This document shows positions 34,063 through 41,699 of a stretch of DNA of 45,580 bases, one piece after another; position 1 is the stretch's first letter, and each line of letters begins with the position of its first letter. The position numbers and the translations under genes are program-made. The stretch is from JAZDFP01 sp043801445 (GTDB lineage: Bacteria > Planctomycetota > MHYJ01 > JACQXL01), in contig JAZDMB010000002.1 of the NCBI GenBank assembly GCA_043801445.1, forward strand, positions 1 through 45,580, written 5' to 3'. A model generated the notes under the pieces. The model searched no databases and had not been told where the DNA came from. It saw only the letters and a program-made list of their open reading frames with translations.

Positions 34063-34935
34063 CTACTTAATTGAAGCCGCACAGCGAAAACCCATGCAGA
34101 CGCTTCGATACTTGGGCTCGTCGAAGGCTCGACACGCAGAACGGCAGTTGTTCCGACAGTAATCCCATGAACCGCCCCTTAATACCCGGTATCGCCCGTG
34201 GAAAGGTCCCTGTGGATTCTCTCTCGTGGTGATTTTATCTTGATTAGGTTTATGCTCCGCTATCGCCTCGAAATAGTTCCTATGATACCAATCTAAGCAC
34301 CACTCCCACACATTCCCGCTCATATCGTATAACCCGTACCCATTCGGTTTCTTTTCGCCTACAGTATGGGTTGTATTATCTGAATTCTTATAATTCCACA
34401 GATAATCTCCGTCGTCTTCATCTCCCCAGTAATATTTGGTTGTAGTTCCGGCACGGCAAGCATATTCCCATTCCGCCTCAGTTGGTAATTTTAACCCGGT
34501 CTTTTTGCAAAATTCATAACAATCTTCCCATGAAACCGTCTCCACCGGATAATCATCGCCTTTTTTAAAATATGAAGGGTTATTACACATTATTTCCTGC
34601 CAGACGCCCTGAGTTGTCTCGTATTTGGAAATAAGAAAATCACTAACAGTCACCTCATGAACTGGTTTCTCATATTCACTTTCATTGCTACCCATCTTAA
34701 ATGTTCCGCCCGGAATAAAAACAAAAACCATGCTTGTTGCCTCATGTTGGTATTCGTTATAACCCTGCTGATTGGCACCGACGAAGACCATTCCGCTGAT
34801 TTCTCGTGGAAGCTTAGATTTTATTGCCTCGGTGATTGGGTCATCTATTTTTACCTCCGGGATAAAAGTAAAATTTCCGCACGAAGCAACCAAAATAATC
34901 AAACACACTCCAATAAAAATACTAATCTTTTTCAT
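34063..34935 (-). CDS. FGE/SUMF1-like lipoprotein
   Basis: The 290-residue product has a lipoprotein signal (LVASCG) and an FGE-sulfatase domain (about 75-288): IPGGTFKMGS, KYETTQGVW, PVETVSWEDC, LPTEAEWEYACRAG, YDMSGNVWEW and RVLRGGSWDYCRNNCRSACR. Most such domains in bacteria are not formylglycine-generating enzymes. The RGGS block here has a Cys-rich variant, so the copper/oxidase function is not assured. Lipidation points to a surface or periplasmic role, as often seen in Planctomycetes. Confidence 0.86.
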   Translation of the reverse strand: MKKISIFIGVCLIILVASCGNFTFIPEVKIDDPITEAIKSKLPREISGMVFVGANQQGYNEYQHEATSMVFVFIPGGTFKMGSNESEYEKPVHEVTVSDFLISKYETTQGVWQEIMCNNPSYFKKGDDYPVETVSWEDCYEFCKKTGLKLPTEAEWEYACRAGTTTKYYWGDEDDGDYLWNYKNSDNTTHTVGEKKPNGYGLYDMSGNVWEWCLDWYHRNYFEAIAEHKPNQDKITTRENPQGPFHGRYRVLRGGSWDYCRNNCRSACRAFDEPKYRSVCMGFRCAASIK

Positions 34936-35238
34936 GCATATTCAATTATTCCTTATTTTAACCCGTCAACGAACCTATCTTACCAAGATTAATAGTCGGA
35001 CAGTTTACAACCATTTAGTTAACCTCGTTAGCAAAACCTATTAATGGAAATAAACCTCTACCATATTAGTTATAAAAAGTTAATTTGTATCGTACGCTGT
35101 TACTTATCAAAAATGATAGGAGTTGTCAAGGGGAAATTTACTTGCTTTTCTGGGATATTTTATTATCATGCCTTGTGCAATAAAAATATTAGAACCAATA
35201 CAATAAAATACCCCTCTCAAACGTTATATATTACAAAA
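34936..35238. other. Divergent intergenic region before the ECF sigma gene
   Basis: About 300 bp between the FGE-like gene (minus) and the ECF gene (plus). The sigma frame is open upstream to an ATG at 35044, but those 65 residues do not resemble sigma factors and have several Cys and Tyr. I regard them as untranslated leader. No repeat or RNA fold stands out. Confidence 0.45.
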
Positions 35239-35769
35239 GTGATAAATCAGCCGTTTGGAACCGAATTAACTGACGAATTCTTAATAAAAGAATGCAAAAA
35301 TAACAATACCAACTCATTGCAAAAACTTTTACTGAAATATCATAAACCGTTATTTAACTTTATTTATCGGTTGACCAAAGACATAACTTCATCTGAGGAT
35401 ATTTTGCAAGAAGTATTTATAAGAGTTATTAAAAATATAAAAGGATTTGCGCCTGAAAGGGAAACAAGTTTCAAGCAGTGGCTCTATCAGATAGCCATAA
35501 ATCTATGCCGAGATGATTTTAAAAGAAAGCAAAAATTCAGTTCTATGGAATTAGAATCAATATCTACATCACCACAAATTAATCCTTATGAAATAGAAGA
35601 CCTTATCTCTGGACTACCAAAAGAACAGAAAGAAGTTGTTCTCTTGAAAGTATATTCCGGGTTACACTTCAGGGAAATAGCCGAAATATTAAAATGTCCG
35701 CTGAATACAGCGATAAGCCGGATGCATTATGCAATAAAATCACTAAGAAAGAATAATGAACATATATGA
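35239..35769 (+). CDS. ECF-type RNA polymerase sigma factor
   Basis: The 176-residue protein has region 2 (YRLTKDITSSEDILQEVFIRVIKNI, WLYQIAINLCRDDFKR) and region 4 (LPKEQKEVVLLKVYSGLHFREIAEIL...TAISRMHYAIKSL). It directs polymerase to a stress or envelope regulon. The start is uncertain: GTG at 35239 is chosen because the conserved sequence begins at once (FGTELTDEFLIKEC); ATG at 35044 is the far alternative. It overlaps the anti-sigma gene by ATGA. Confidence 0.85.
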   Translation: MINQPFGTELTDEFLIKECKNNNTNSLQKLLLKYHKPLFNFIYRLTKDITSSEDILQEVFIRVIKNIKGFAPERETSFKQWLYQIAINLCRDDFKRKQKFSSMELESISTSPQINPYEIEDLISGLPKEQKEVVLLKVYSGLHFREIAEILKCPLNTAISRMHYAIKSLRKNNEHI

Positions 35770-36323
35770 CAGAGTGTAATATTGACAAGTCTCAGCTAAT
35801 ACTTTACCTTTATAATGAATTAGAAGAAAAAGAAAAACCCATCCTTAAGAAGCATCTTCAAACCTGCCAAGGATGTCAGACGGAAATACAAGATTATAAA
35901 AAAACATTAAATGAATTGTCATCTCTTCCTTCTATTGAACCATCAAAACTTCTTTTTATAGGAGATGATTCGTATAAAAGAAAAAATAAGGTTATATCCT
36001 TTATCACTTATGGTGTAATTGCCGCCTCGTTTATCTGTCTCGCTATAATAACATATTTTAAATTACCAATACACAAACCAACTGCTACAAATCAACAACC
36101 TGTACAAACAACAAGCACTCAAAACGAATCTTTTATCTCTACATATGAAGACACGGAGATATGTTCTTGGGATAATACTTTTACGGACGAAATTGCCGCA
36201 CTACAAAAAAACGCTATTACATTTACTGCGAATATAAAAACTACGCCTCTGACTTCACTGGATGAATCAATAGAAAACATAGAAAAAAATATAAAATCAG
36301 TATTCGCAAAATCTAATGATTAA
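35766..36323 (+). CDS. Anti-sigma factor with zinc-finger domain
   Basis: The 185-residue membrane protein has an N-terminal zf-HC2 domain (KKHLQTCQGC, HxxxCxxC at about 29-36) that would bind zinc and clamp the sigma factor. A transmembrane helix (about 77-98) and a periplasmic tail follow. Coupling through ATGA to the sigma gene supports the pairing. The tail has no recognised sensor fold. Confidence 0.85.
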   Translation: MTECNIDKSQLILYLYNELEEKEKPILKKHLQTCQGCQTEIQDYKKTLNELSSLPSIEPSKLLFIGDDSYKRKNKVISFITYGVIAASFICLAIITYFKLPIHKPTATNQQPVQTTSTQNESFISTYEDTEICSWDNTFTDEIAALQKNAITFTANIKTTPLTSLDESIENIEKNIKSVFAKSND

Positions 36324-36352
36324 ATAAGGAATACAATATCAATTAACTTTAT

Positions 36353-36490
36353 TAGAGCCAGTTGGAGCGGAGCGACTTACTGGCTCTTATCCCGATGAAC
36401 AAAGCGACATCGGGGTTAACCGCAAAATGATAATCCAGACAAATACTGTCGGGATAACTGTCTGTAACGACTAAAGTCTAACAGCCAGTA
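36353..36490. repeat. Nested double-hairpin repeat (plus orientation)
   Basis: AGAGCCAGTT...ACTGGCTCTTATCCCGATGAACAAAGCGACATCGGGGT gives two successive hairpins, then related pieces to AGCCAGT at 36482-36489. The CCCGATGA.CAAAGCGACATCGGG part is repeated almost exactly inside the M20 peptidase gene. It fills the gap between the anti-sigma gene and the coiled-coil gene. Confidence 0.8.
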
Positions 36491-36505
36491 AGAAAGGAAA
36501 AAACC

Positions 36506-37444
36506 ATGACAAATAAACACAGAAAATGGGCAATACTGGTGGGAACAGTTTTGATTATTATTGCAGGCACATCGCTGCTATGCACCGAAACACCTACACC
36601 CCGAGAAGAACCACCGCATCCACCGATGCCGGAAAGACATCACGGCGAAATGATGCCGCCTAAACAACCAATGGAACAAGAAAGACCTGAGATACCACCT
36701 CCACCCTCACAATTTGACAATGAAGACCCCATGGCAGATGTCATAGATATAGCTAAAGACGCCTTTAAAAAATTACTTGAGCGTAATGAAAGAATGTCTC
36801 GTAAAAAACAACAAGTGGAACAACAAAGACCTGAAATGCCACCGCCACCCCCACAACTTGATAATGAAGACCCAATATCAGATATCTTAGATATCATAGA
36901 TATAGCTAAAGACGTCGTTAAACTCATCGGGAAAATTCACAAGTCTTCTCAAAGGAAAACCGTAAGCCCCATGGATATGGATAAAGACGTCATTAAATTT
37001 CTTGAGCATTTTGACCCGGAACGGCTTACACATTTAGGTCATTTGAAACAGGTGGACCAAGAGGCTTTTTCCAAAGTTATGAAAGAAAGCAGAAATGAAA
37101 TGATGAAAATAAAGGAACTTAAAGAACGGGACCCTCAACGTTTCGAACAAGTGATGAAAGAACGCCAAATGGAAAAAGAGACAAAAGAACTATCATTACA
37201 ATATCGTAAGTCACAAAATAACGATGAGAAGAAAGAATTCAAGAAGGAAATTGAAACCAAAACGGAAAAACTGTTTGATTTCCGAGAAACACAAAGGGAA
37301 AACGATATTAAAAGAATGGAGCAAGAACTCAATAAACTCAAGGAAAAAATGAAGACTCGTAAGGCAAACAGGAATAAGATTATTGAGCACCGTCAAAAAG
37401 AAATACTTGGTGAAGAAATTGAAGAAGACAGCCTTGGGTGGTAG
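36506..37444 (+). CDS. Exported charged coiled-coil protein with internal duplication
   Basis: The 312-residue product has a signal segment (about 8-26, ending LLCTE, possibly lipidated). Two similar units follow: MEQERPEIPPPPSQFDNEDP...DIAKDAFKKL (about 55-103) and VEQQRPEMPPPPPQLDNEDP...DIAKDVVKLI (about 104-155). The C-terminal half is highly charged and helical (ELKERDPQRFEQVMKE, LKEKMKTRKANRNKI). The layout recalls CpxP/Spy-like or metal-resistance periplasmic helical proteins, but I claim no family. Being just after the ECF pair, it may be a target of that sigma factor. Confidence 0.72.
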   Translation: MTNKHRKWAILVGTVLIIIAGTSLLCTETPTPREEPPHPPMPERHHGEMMPPKQPMEQERPEIPPPPSQFDNEDPMADVIDIAKDAFKKLLERNERMSRKKQQVEQQRPEMPPPPPQLDNEDPISDILDIIDIAKDVVKLIGKIHKSSQRKTVSPMDMDKDVIKFLEHFDPERLTHLGHLKQVDQEAFSKVMKESRNEMMKIKELKERDPQRFEQVMKERQMEKETKELSLQYRKSQNNDEKKEFKKEIETKTEKLFDFRETQRENDIKRMEQELNKLKEKMKTRKANRNKIIEHRQKEILGEEIEEDSLGW

Positions 37445-37460
37445 AAAATCCTTAATATTG

Positions 37461-37509
37461 ATTAGCCACAGACATACGATATTTATTGTAGCCTGTGGCT
37501 AATTTTTTA
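37461..37509 (+). terminator. Intrinsic terminator
   Basis: ATTAGCCACAG and CTGTGGCTAAT form a perfect 11-bp stem (37461-37471 and 37493-37503), followed at once by TTTTTT. It ends the sigma/anti-sigma/coiled-coil transcript and lies only a few bases before the DUF192 start. Confidence 0.88.
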
Positions 37510-37515
37510 TATATT

Positions 37516-37953
37516 ATGACTATGAAAAAGCTTCTACTATTAACCATATTATTGATTATCCAATGTGAACCTGCCACACAAAATTATTATCTTACGATTA
37601 ATGGGAAAAATATTAAAGTGGAATTAGCCGTAACTGAAGAAGAACGTGCTCAAGGACTCAAATATCGTAATTCGTTACCGGTTGATAATGGTATGCTCTT
37701 TATTTATCCTGATGAAATGATTTTATCATTCTGGATGAAAGATACGCCATTACCGCTTTCTATCGCCTTTATCAAGTCAAATGGCACCATATTAGATATA
37801 AAAGATATGCAGCCTTTTAGTTTAGATAGTATTAATTCCAGTGCTCCGGCTCAATATGCATTAGAAATGCCTCAGGGATGGTTCCAGGAAAATCAGACTA
37901 AAGTAGGTGCTGTTGTTATTTTCTCTCCAGAACTTAAAAATCCGATAAAATAG
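37516..37953 (+). CDS. DUF192 family lipoprotein
   Basis: The 145-residue protein has a lipoprotein-like signal (MKKLLLLTILLIIQCEP) and the DUF192 fold: VELAVTEEERAQGL, LPVDNGMLFIYPDE, FWMKDTPLPLSIAFI and ALEMPQGWF. Function is unknown. Two ATGs (37516, 37522) are possible; a start upstream would run through the terminator. It converges on the kinase gene with a 2-bp gap. Confidence 0.85.
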   Translation: MTMKKLLLLTILLIIQCEPATQNYYLTINGKNIKVELAVTEEERAQGLKYRNSLPVDNGMLFIYPDEMILSFWMKDTPLPLSIAFIKSNGTILDIKDMQPFSLDSINSSAPAQYALEMPQGWFQENQTKVGAVVIFSPELKNPIK

Positions 37954-37955
37954 AT

Positions 37956-40604
37956 TTATTTGTTATTTAACTCTTTTTTCCACTGTTCAATTAAATCACG
38001 CATCTGTTTTGCCGCAGAATGATTGGGCGCAAGTTTCAAAAACATTTCTCCATCAGTAATCGCTTTGCTAATATCCCCTTTATCTTTATAAGTATAGCTA
38101 CGATTGATATATACTTCTGCAAGGTTAGGCTTAAGGTCAATTGCTTTAGTATAATCTTTAATGGCTAAGTCAAGTTCACCTTTTTTCTTATATATATTAC
38201 CGCGACTGTTGTGAGCTTCAGCACATTTGGGATCAATTTCTATTGCCTTGTTATAATCGGCAAAAGCACTATCCATATCACCCTTTTTCTCATAGGTAAG
38301 ACCGCGGTTGTTATGAGATGCCACATCATCAGGATTTATTTTTATTGCTTTATTATATTCGGCCATAGCAAGGTCATATTTGCCTTGTTTTCTATATAAA
38401 TTACCGCGGTTGTTATAAGGTAGTGTATAGTTAGGATTGATTTTTATAGCTTCATTATAATCAGCCAGAGCTTTATCAAATTGGCCTAAAACATAATAAG
38501 CTGCGCCACGATTGGTATATGCTCGTTCACTATCAGGAATTAATTTTATTGCTTCACTAAAATCGGCAATAGCACTTTTTAACTCACCTTTTTGGTAATA
38601 TGCATAGCCACGTACATTATAAGAATCACCATCATTAGATTTTAATTCTATAGCTTTGTTGCAATCAACAATAGCGTCATCATAATTACCCAGGTAAAAA
38701 TCAATAATCCCCTTGGAAGCATATCCTATATAGCCTTTAGGGTCAAGTTCAATAACTTTATTAAAATCAGGAATTGATGCGGGGTAATTCTGATAGAAAT
38801 AAGCGGTGATAATTGCCCGTTCATAATAGGAATATGCAAGTGTCGGCGTATTTTCTATTGCCTTAGTGAAATATTCGTATGCTTTAATATAATCTTTTTT
38901 ATCTTTATAAGAATATCCCATAACCTGATATGCATCGCCGTAAGAAGGGTCAATCTTGAGGGCATCATTAGCCGCTTTTATTCTATCATCAGGACTATGA
39001 ATGCCTGCGCTAACTCTATCCAGAATTGCCTTTGCCTTCTCACGAATCTCTTTGGCTTTTTGCATCTTATCTGATTCAGCCTTAGTCAGCTCTTTCTCCA
39101 CCCGCATCTTTTCTTCTTCAGCCTTTGCACGTTCTTTCTCTACTCGCATTTTCTCTCTCTCAGCCTCAATCTTCTCCTTTTCCAATCTCATTTTTTCTTC
39201 CTCAACCTTAGCCCTATCTTTTTCCAGTCGCATTTTATCTTCCTCGAATTTGGCTTTTTCTTTCTCCGTCTGGATTCTCTCTTCTTTTTCTTTGATTGCA
39301 GATTCGCTCTTTCTTAATAGACCCTTGATTTCTTCGTCATGCGGCAAGAAAGCAAGAATTTTATTACACATTGCAAGTACTTCTTCAAACTTGTTCTCCT
39401 TAAATGACTCATATGCCTTTTGACGATATTCTTCTATCTGACGATTCTTGCTTGCCGATGAAATCATCAGACTAATCACTACTGCTATCAGAATAACCGC
39501 CGTTACCAAAATAGAAAACATTGCTGTCTTATTCTTCTTACCTCTCTTAAAAATCCGAGTAACTACACTTATAGGTTTGGCAGAAATACTTTCACCTGCT
39601 AAATAACGGGAAATGTCATTGGCTAATTCTCTGCCTGTTTGATAACGCCTTTCTTGTTCTTTATCCATACATTTCAGGCAGATTGTCTCCAGGTCTTTAG
39701 GAAGACCTCGTATAAAACGACTCGGTGGTATGGGGTCTTTGTTAACTACTTGGTCCAGCACCTGATATAATTCGTCACCTCTAAACGGCGGGTGTCCGCT
39801 CAGAGAGTGATAAAGTGTTGCTCCTAAGGAAAAGATATCACTGCGATGATTAATCATCTTTTTATTGCCCCTTGCCTGTTCGGGTGACATATAATCAGGT
39901 GTCCCCATTATACTTCCGCTTAAGGTGAGTGAACGGTCAAGACCGGTTACTTCCTTTGCCAATCCAAAGTCCATCAGATATGGATGATTATTTAAATCAA
40001 TCAGAATATTGGATGGTTTGATATCACGATGAATAATCCCCTGTCTATGTGCATAATCAAGGGCCGAAGCAATATCCCGGATAATCTCGGCAACCCGCCT
40101 GTGAGTCGACCTATGTTTCTTATCGTTAATAAAATCTTCCAGAGAAGCGCCTTTTATATAATCCATCGTAAAATAATGACACTTGTCCGCCGTCCCCACT
40201 TCATAAACCTGAATAATATTAGGGTGTTTTAATTTAGCCATCGCTTGAGCTTCTCTGGTAAAACGCTCAATCATTTCCTCGCTTTTTAGTAACATAATCT
40301 TTAGAGCGACCTGACGTTTCAAGATTGCGTCAGAAGCCAAATAGACTACACCCATTCCACCCTGACCCAATTTCTTTTCGAGTAAATATTTACCGAATAC
40401 CTTCCCTATCGTTTGAGAATGTGATAATGGTTTTTCTTGTTTATTTAGAATTTCCAACCATGGTTTTACCAGATGGTGTTCCTGTAATTTTTCTAATTTG
40501 TCAGGATGATTCTGGCGGAATTCAGCCACTTCAGGACGTTTCCACCAAGCATTGAATTCCTCTAATGATTTAAATGTCGGAATTTTCAATTGGTCTTGTG
40601 ACAT
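37956..40604 (-). CDS. Membrane Ser/Thr protein kinase with coiled coil and TPR domain
   Basis: The 882-residue protein has an unusual 60-residue N-terminal segment, a Hanks-type kinase domain (about 72-345; GQGGMGVVY, Lys102, HRDIKPSN at 192, DFG at 212, GTPDYMSPEQA) and one transmembrane helix (about 361-383). A long Glu/Lys coiled coil with EEEKMR(L/V)EKE repeats (about 430-530) is followed by eight or nine TPR units to the C-terminus. Kinase inside, TPR outside is expected. This layout is common in Planctomycetota. It would phosphorylate Thr/Ser targets, possibly including FHA ligands. A consensus-like promoter and two hairpins precede it. Confidence 0.93.
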   Translation of the reverse strand: MSQDQLKIPTFKSLEEFNAWWKRPEVAEFRQNHPDKLEKLQEHHLVKPWLEILNKQEKPLSHSQTIGKVFGKYLLEKKLGQGGMGVVYLASDAILKRQVALKIMLLKSEEMIERFTREAQAMAKLKHPNIIQVYEVGTADKCHYFTMDYIKGASLEDFINDKKHRSTHRRVAEIIRDIASALDYAHRQGIIHRDIKPSNILIDLNNHPYLMDFGLAKEVTGLDRSLTLSGSIMGTPDYMSPEQARGNKKMINHRSDIFSLGATLYHSLSGHPPFRGDELYQVLDQVVNKDPIPPSRFIRGLPKDLETICLKCMDKEQERRYQTGRELANDISRYLAGESISAKPISVVTRIFKRGKKNKTAMFSILVTAVILIAVVISLMISSASKNRQIEEYRQKAYESFKENKFEEVLAMCNKILAFLPHDEEIKGLLRKSESAIKEKEERIQTEKEKAKFEEDKMRLEKDRAKVEEEKMRLEKEKIEAEREKMRVEKERAKAEEEKMRVEKELTKAESDKMQKAKEIREKAKAILDRVSAGIHSPDDRIKAANDALKIDPSYGDAYQVMGYSYKDKKDYIKAYEYFTKAIENTPTLAYSYYERAIITAYFYQNYPASIPDFNKVIELDPKGYIGYASKGIIDFYLGNYDDAIVDCNKAIELKSNDGDSYNVRGYAYYQKGELKSAIADFSEAIKLIPDSERAYTNRGAAYYVLGQFDKALADYNEAIKINPNYTLPYNNRGNLYRKQGKYDLAMAEYNKAIKINPDDVASHNNRGLTYEKKGDMDSAFADYNKAIEIDPKCAEAHNSRGNIYKKKGELDLAIKDYTKAIDLKPNLAEVYINRSYTYKDKGDISKAITDGEMFLKLAPNHSAAKQMRDLIEQWKKELNNK

Positions 40605-40646
40605 AAACTGCGGCTTTTAAACTTCCCATTACGGGCTCTATTAAAT

Positions 40647-40697
40647 GGAATACCATTAGGTATTCCTACAGTATAACCCTGTGAAAAAAATCACAGG
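40647..40697 (-). promoter_or_regulatory. Two perfect hairpins in the kinase 5' leader
   Basis: GGAATACC-ATTA-GGTATTCC (40647-40666) and CCTGTGA-AAAAAA-TCACAGG (40678-40697) lie one after the other in the predicted 163-base leader of the kinase mRNA. They could be protein-binding sites, RNA-stability hairpins or a translational control region. Confidence 0.55.
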
Positions 40698-40773
40698 AAT
40701 TTACATTTAGATAAAAGAACAAATGAAATGCACAACGCTTTGATAAATGTACTTTTATACCATTCATGTGTTA

Positions 40774-40802
40774 AATATACATCTTCAGACTGGTATTGTC
40801 AA
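40774..40802 (-). promoter_or_regulatory. Putative promoter of the kinase gene
   Basis: On the minus strand TTGACA (40802-40797), a 17-base spacer and TATATT (40779-40774), 11 of 12 consensus positions. Transcript start is expected near 40767. Confidence 0.7.
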
Positions 40803-40826
40803 GCACTATGATATCGGAATATTTTA

Positions 40827-40856
40827 TTGACTAAACAATTGACGTTTTGATATGAT
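40827..40856 (+). promoter_or_regulatory. Putative promoter of the small lipoprotein and tRNA-Val
   Basis: TTGACT (40827-40832), an 18-base spacer and TATGAT (40851-40856). The transcript would begin near 40863, with the AAGGAG site and ATG shortly after. It may also serve the overlapping tRNA gene. Confidence 0.6.
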
Positions 40857-40879
40857 TACTAACCAAGAAAAGGAGTTCT

Positions 40880-41272
40880 ATGCCAAAAATAATATTCATA
40901 ATCTGTAGTGTCGTAATCTGTTTTATAATTTCAATTAGTTGTATGCCATCAAAACCTAAGATTAACCCAAATGCACCATCTATTACTCCCCCTGTATTCA
41001 GCGCTGAGCCGCAACTTATTGCTATTGATACCATTCCTTATGTTTATTATGTAAAAGACCATATTAATATGTTCTTCTATGCTAACTTGTGGTATTATTA
41101 TTGTGATGATAAATGGTTTGCAAGTTATTCTTGTAATGGGCCATGGGGATACATTGAAACCTTTAGATTACCTGGAATATTAGGCGAAATACCGCCGGGA
41201 CATCTGAGACAAACTCCCAGTCATTATAAAGAACAACCAAAAGATCAGGAAAAAGATAATATGGACGATTAG
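40880..41272 (+). CDS. Small lipoprotein running into tRNA-Val
   Basis: The 130-residue product has a lipoprotein signal (IISISC) and an aromatic domain YVYYVKDHINMFFY...NLWYYYCDDKWFAS, then GPWGYIET and IPPGHLRQ. The WYY...W...GPW...P..L..IPP pattern recurs in small bacterial lipoproteins of unknown role. Its last codons (GAC GAT) and stop TAG are the first ten bases of the tRNA gene, so the two must be processed apart. Confidence 0.8.
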   Translation: MPKIIFIICSVVICFIISISCMPSKPKINPNAPSITPPVFSAEPQLIAIDTIPYVYYVKDHINMFFYANLWYYYCDDKWFASYSCNGPWGYIETFRLPGILGEIPPGHLRQTPSHYKEQPKDQEKDNMDD

Positions 41273-41339
41273 CTCAGTTGGTTAGAGCGCCTGGATCACA
41301 CCCAGGAGGTCAGAGGTTCGAGTCCTCTATCGTCCACCA
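41263..41339 (+). tRNA. tRNA-Val(CAC)
   Basis: Acceptor GGACGAT pairs with ATCGTCC. D-arm GCTC/GAGC, anticodon arm CCTGG-ATCACAC-CCAGG with anticodon CAC (GUG codons), T-arm AGAGG-TTCGAGT-CCTCT, discriminator A and encoded CCA are all present. The mature part is 74 nt plus CCA. Confidence 0.97.
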
Positions 41340-41368
41340 TAACTTATATATTGTTATACCCTTTTTTT
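41340..41368 (+). terminator. Weak terminator after tRNA-Val
   Basis: ATAAC and GTTAT flank an AT-rich loop, followed by ACCC and seven T. The stem is only 5 bp, so efficiency is doubtful; tatA reads toward it from the other side. Confidence 0.4.
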
Positions 41369-41566
41369 ATCCTCTTCTTTTTTCTCTTCCGTCTCTTTAC
41401 TTACTTCTTCATCTTCGTGTTCGTGCATTCCTTTCTTGAATTCTTTAACAGACTTGCCCATTGAGCGAGCTAACTGAGGCAATTTAGTGGCGCCAAAAAG
41501 TAATAACAGAATTCCAAATATAATTACTAACTCTTGTGCACCGATGTTATTGAAAAATCCTAACAT
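41354..41566 (-). CDS. tatA: Sec-independent translocase TatA/E
   Basis: The 70-residue protein has the N-terminal helix GAQELVIIFGILLLLFGATKLPQLARSMGKS and the amphipathic region, then an acidic tail. TatA oligomers form the pore for folded proteins. The true start is the second ATG (41566), seven bases after AAAGGAGG; the first ATG (41572) is too near that site. No tatC is in the window. Confidence 0.9.
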   Translation of the reverse strand: MLGFFNNIGAQELVIIFGILLLLFGATKLPQLARSMGKSVKEFKKGMHEHEDEEVSKETEEKKEEDKKRV

Positions 41567-41653
41567 AATCATCCTCCTTTTGTGTTATTTATATAATATC
41601 AGATTATCAAATTACACCCTTGCTATCAAGAAAGATTCGAATAATTCTAAAAT

Positions 41654-41682
41654 TTGCTTGTAAACCTTATTTTAAATATGAT
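41654..41682 (+). promoter_or_regulatory. Putative promoter of the OPT transporter gene
   Basis: TTGCTT (41654-41659), a 17-base spacer and TATGAT (41677-41682). The start point would be about 11 bases before the ATG, giving a very short leader without a Shine-Dalgarno site. Confidence 0.45.
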
Positions 41683-41699
41683 ATTATCAAACATCAAAT

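Noticed and set aside
34063..34935. True formylglycine-generating enzyme
   Set aside because: The C-terminal Cys pattern is not clearly that of catalytic FGE, and no sulfatase gene is nearby.
35044..35238. N-terminal extension of the ECF sigma factor
   Set aside because: The 65 residues do not resemble sigma region sequences and lack a ribosome-binding site at the far ATG.
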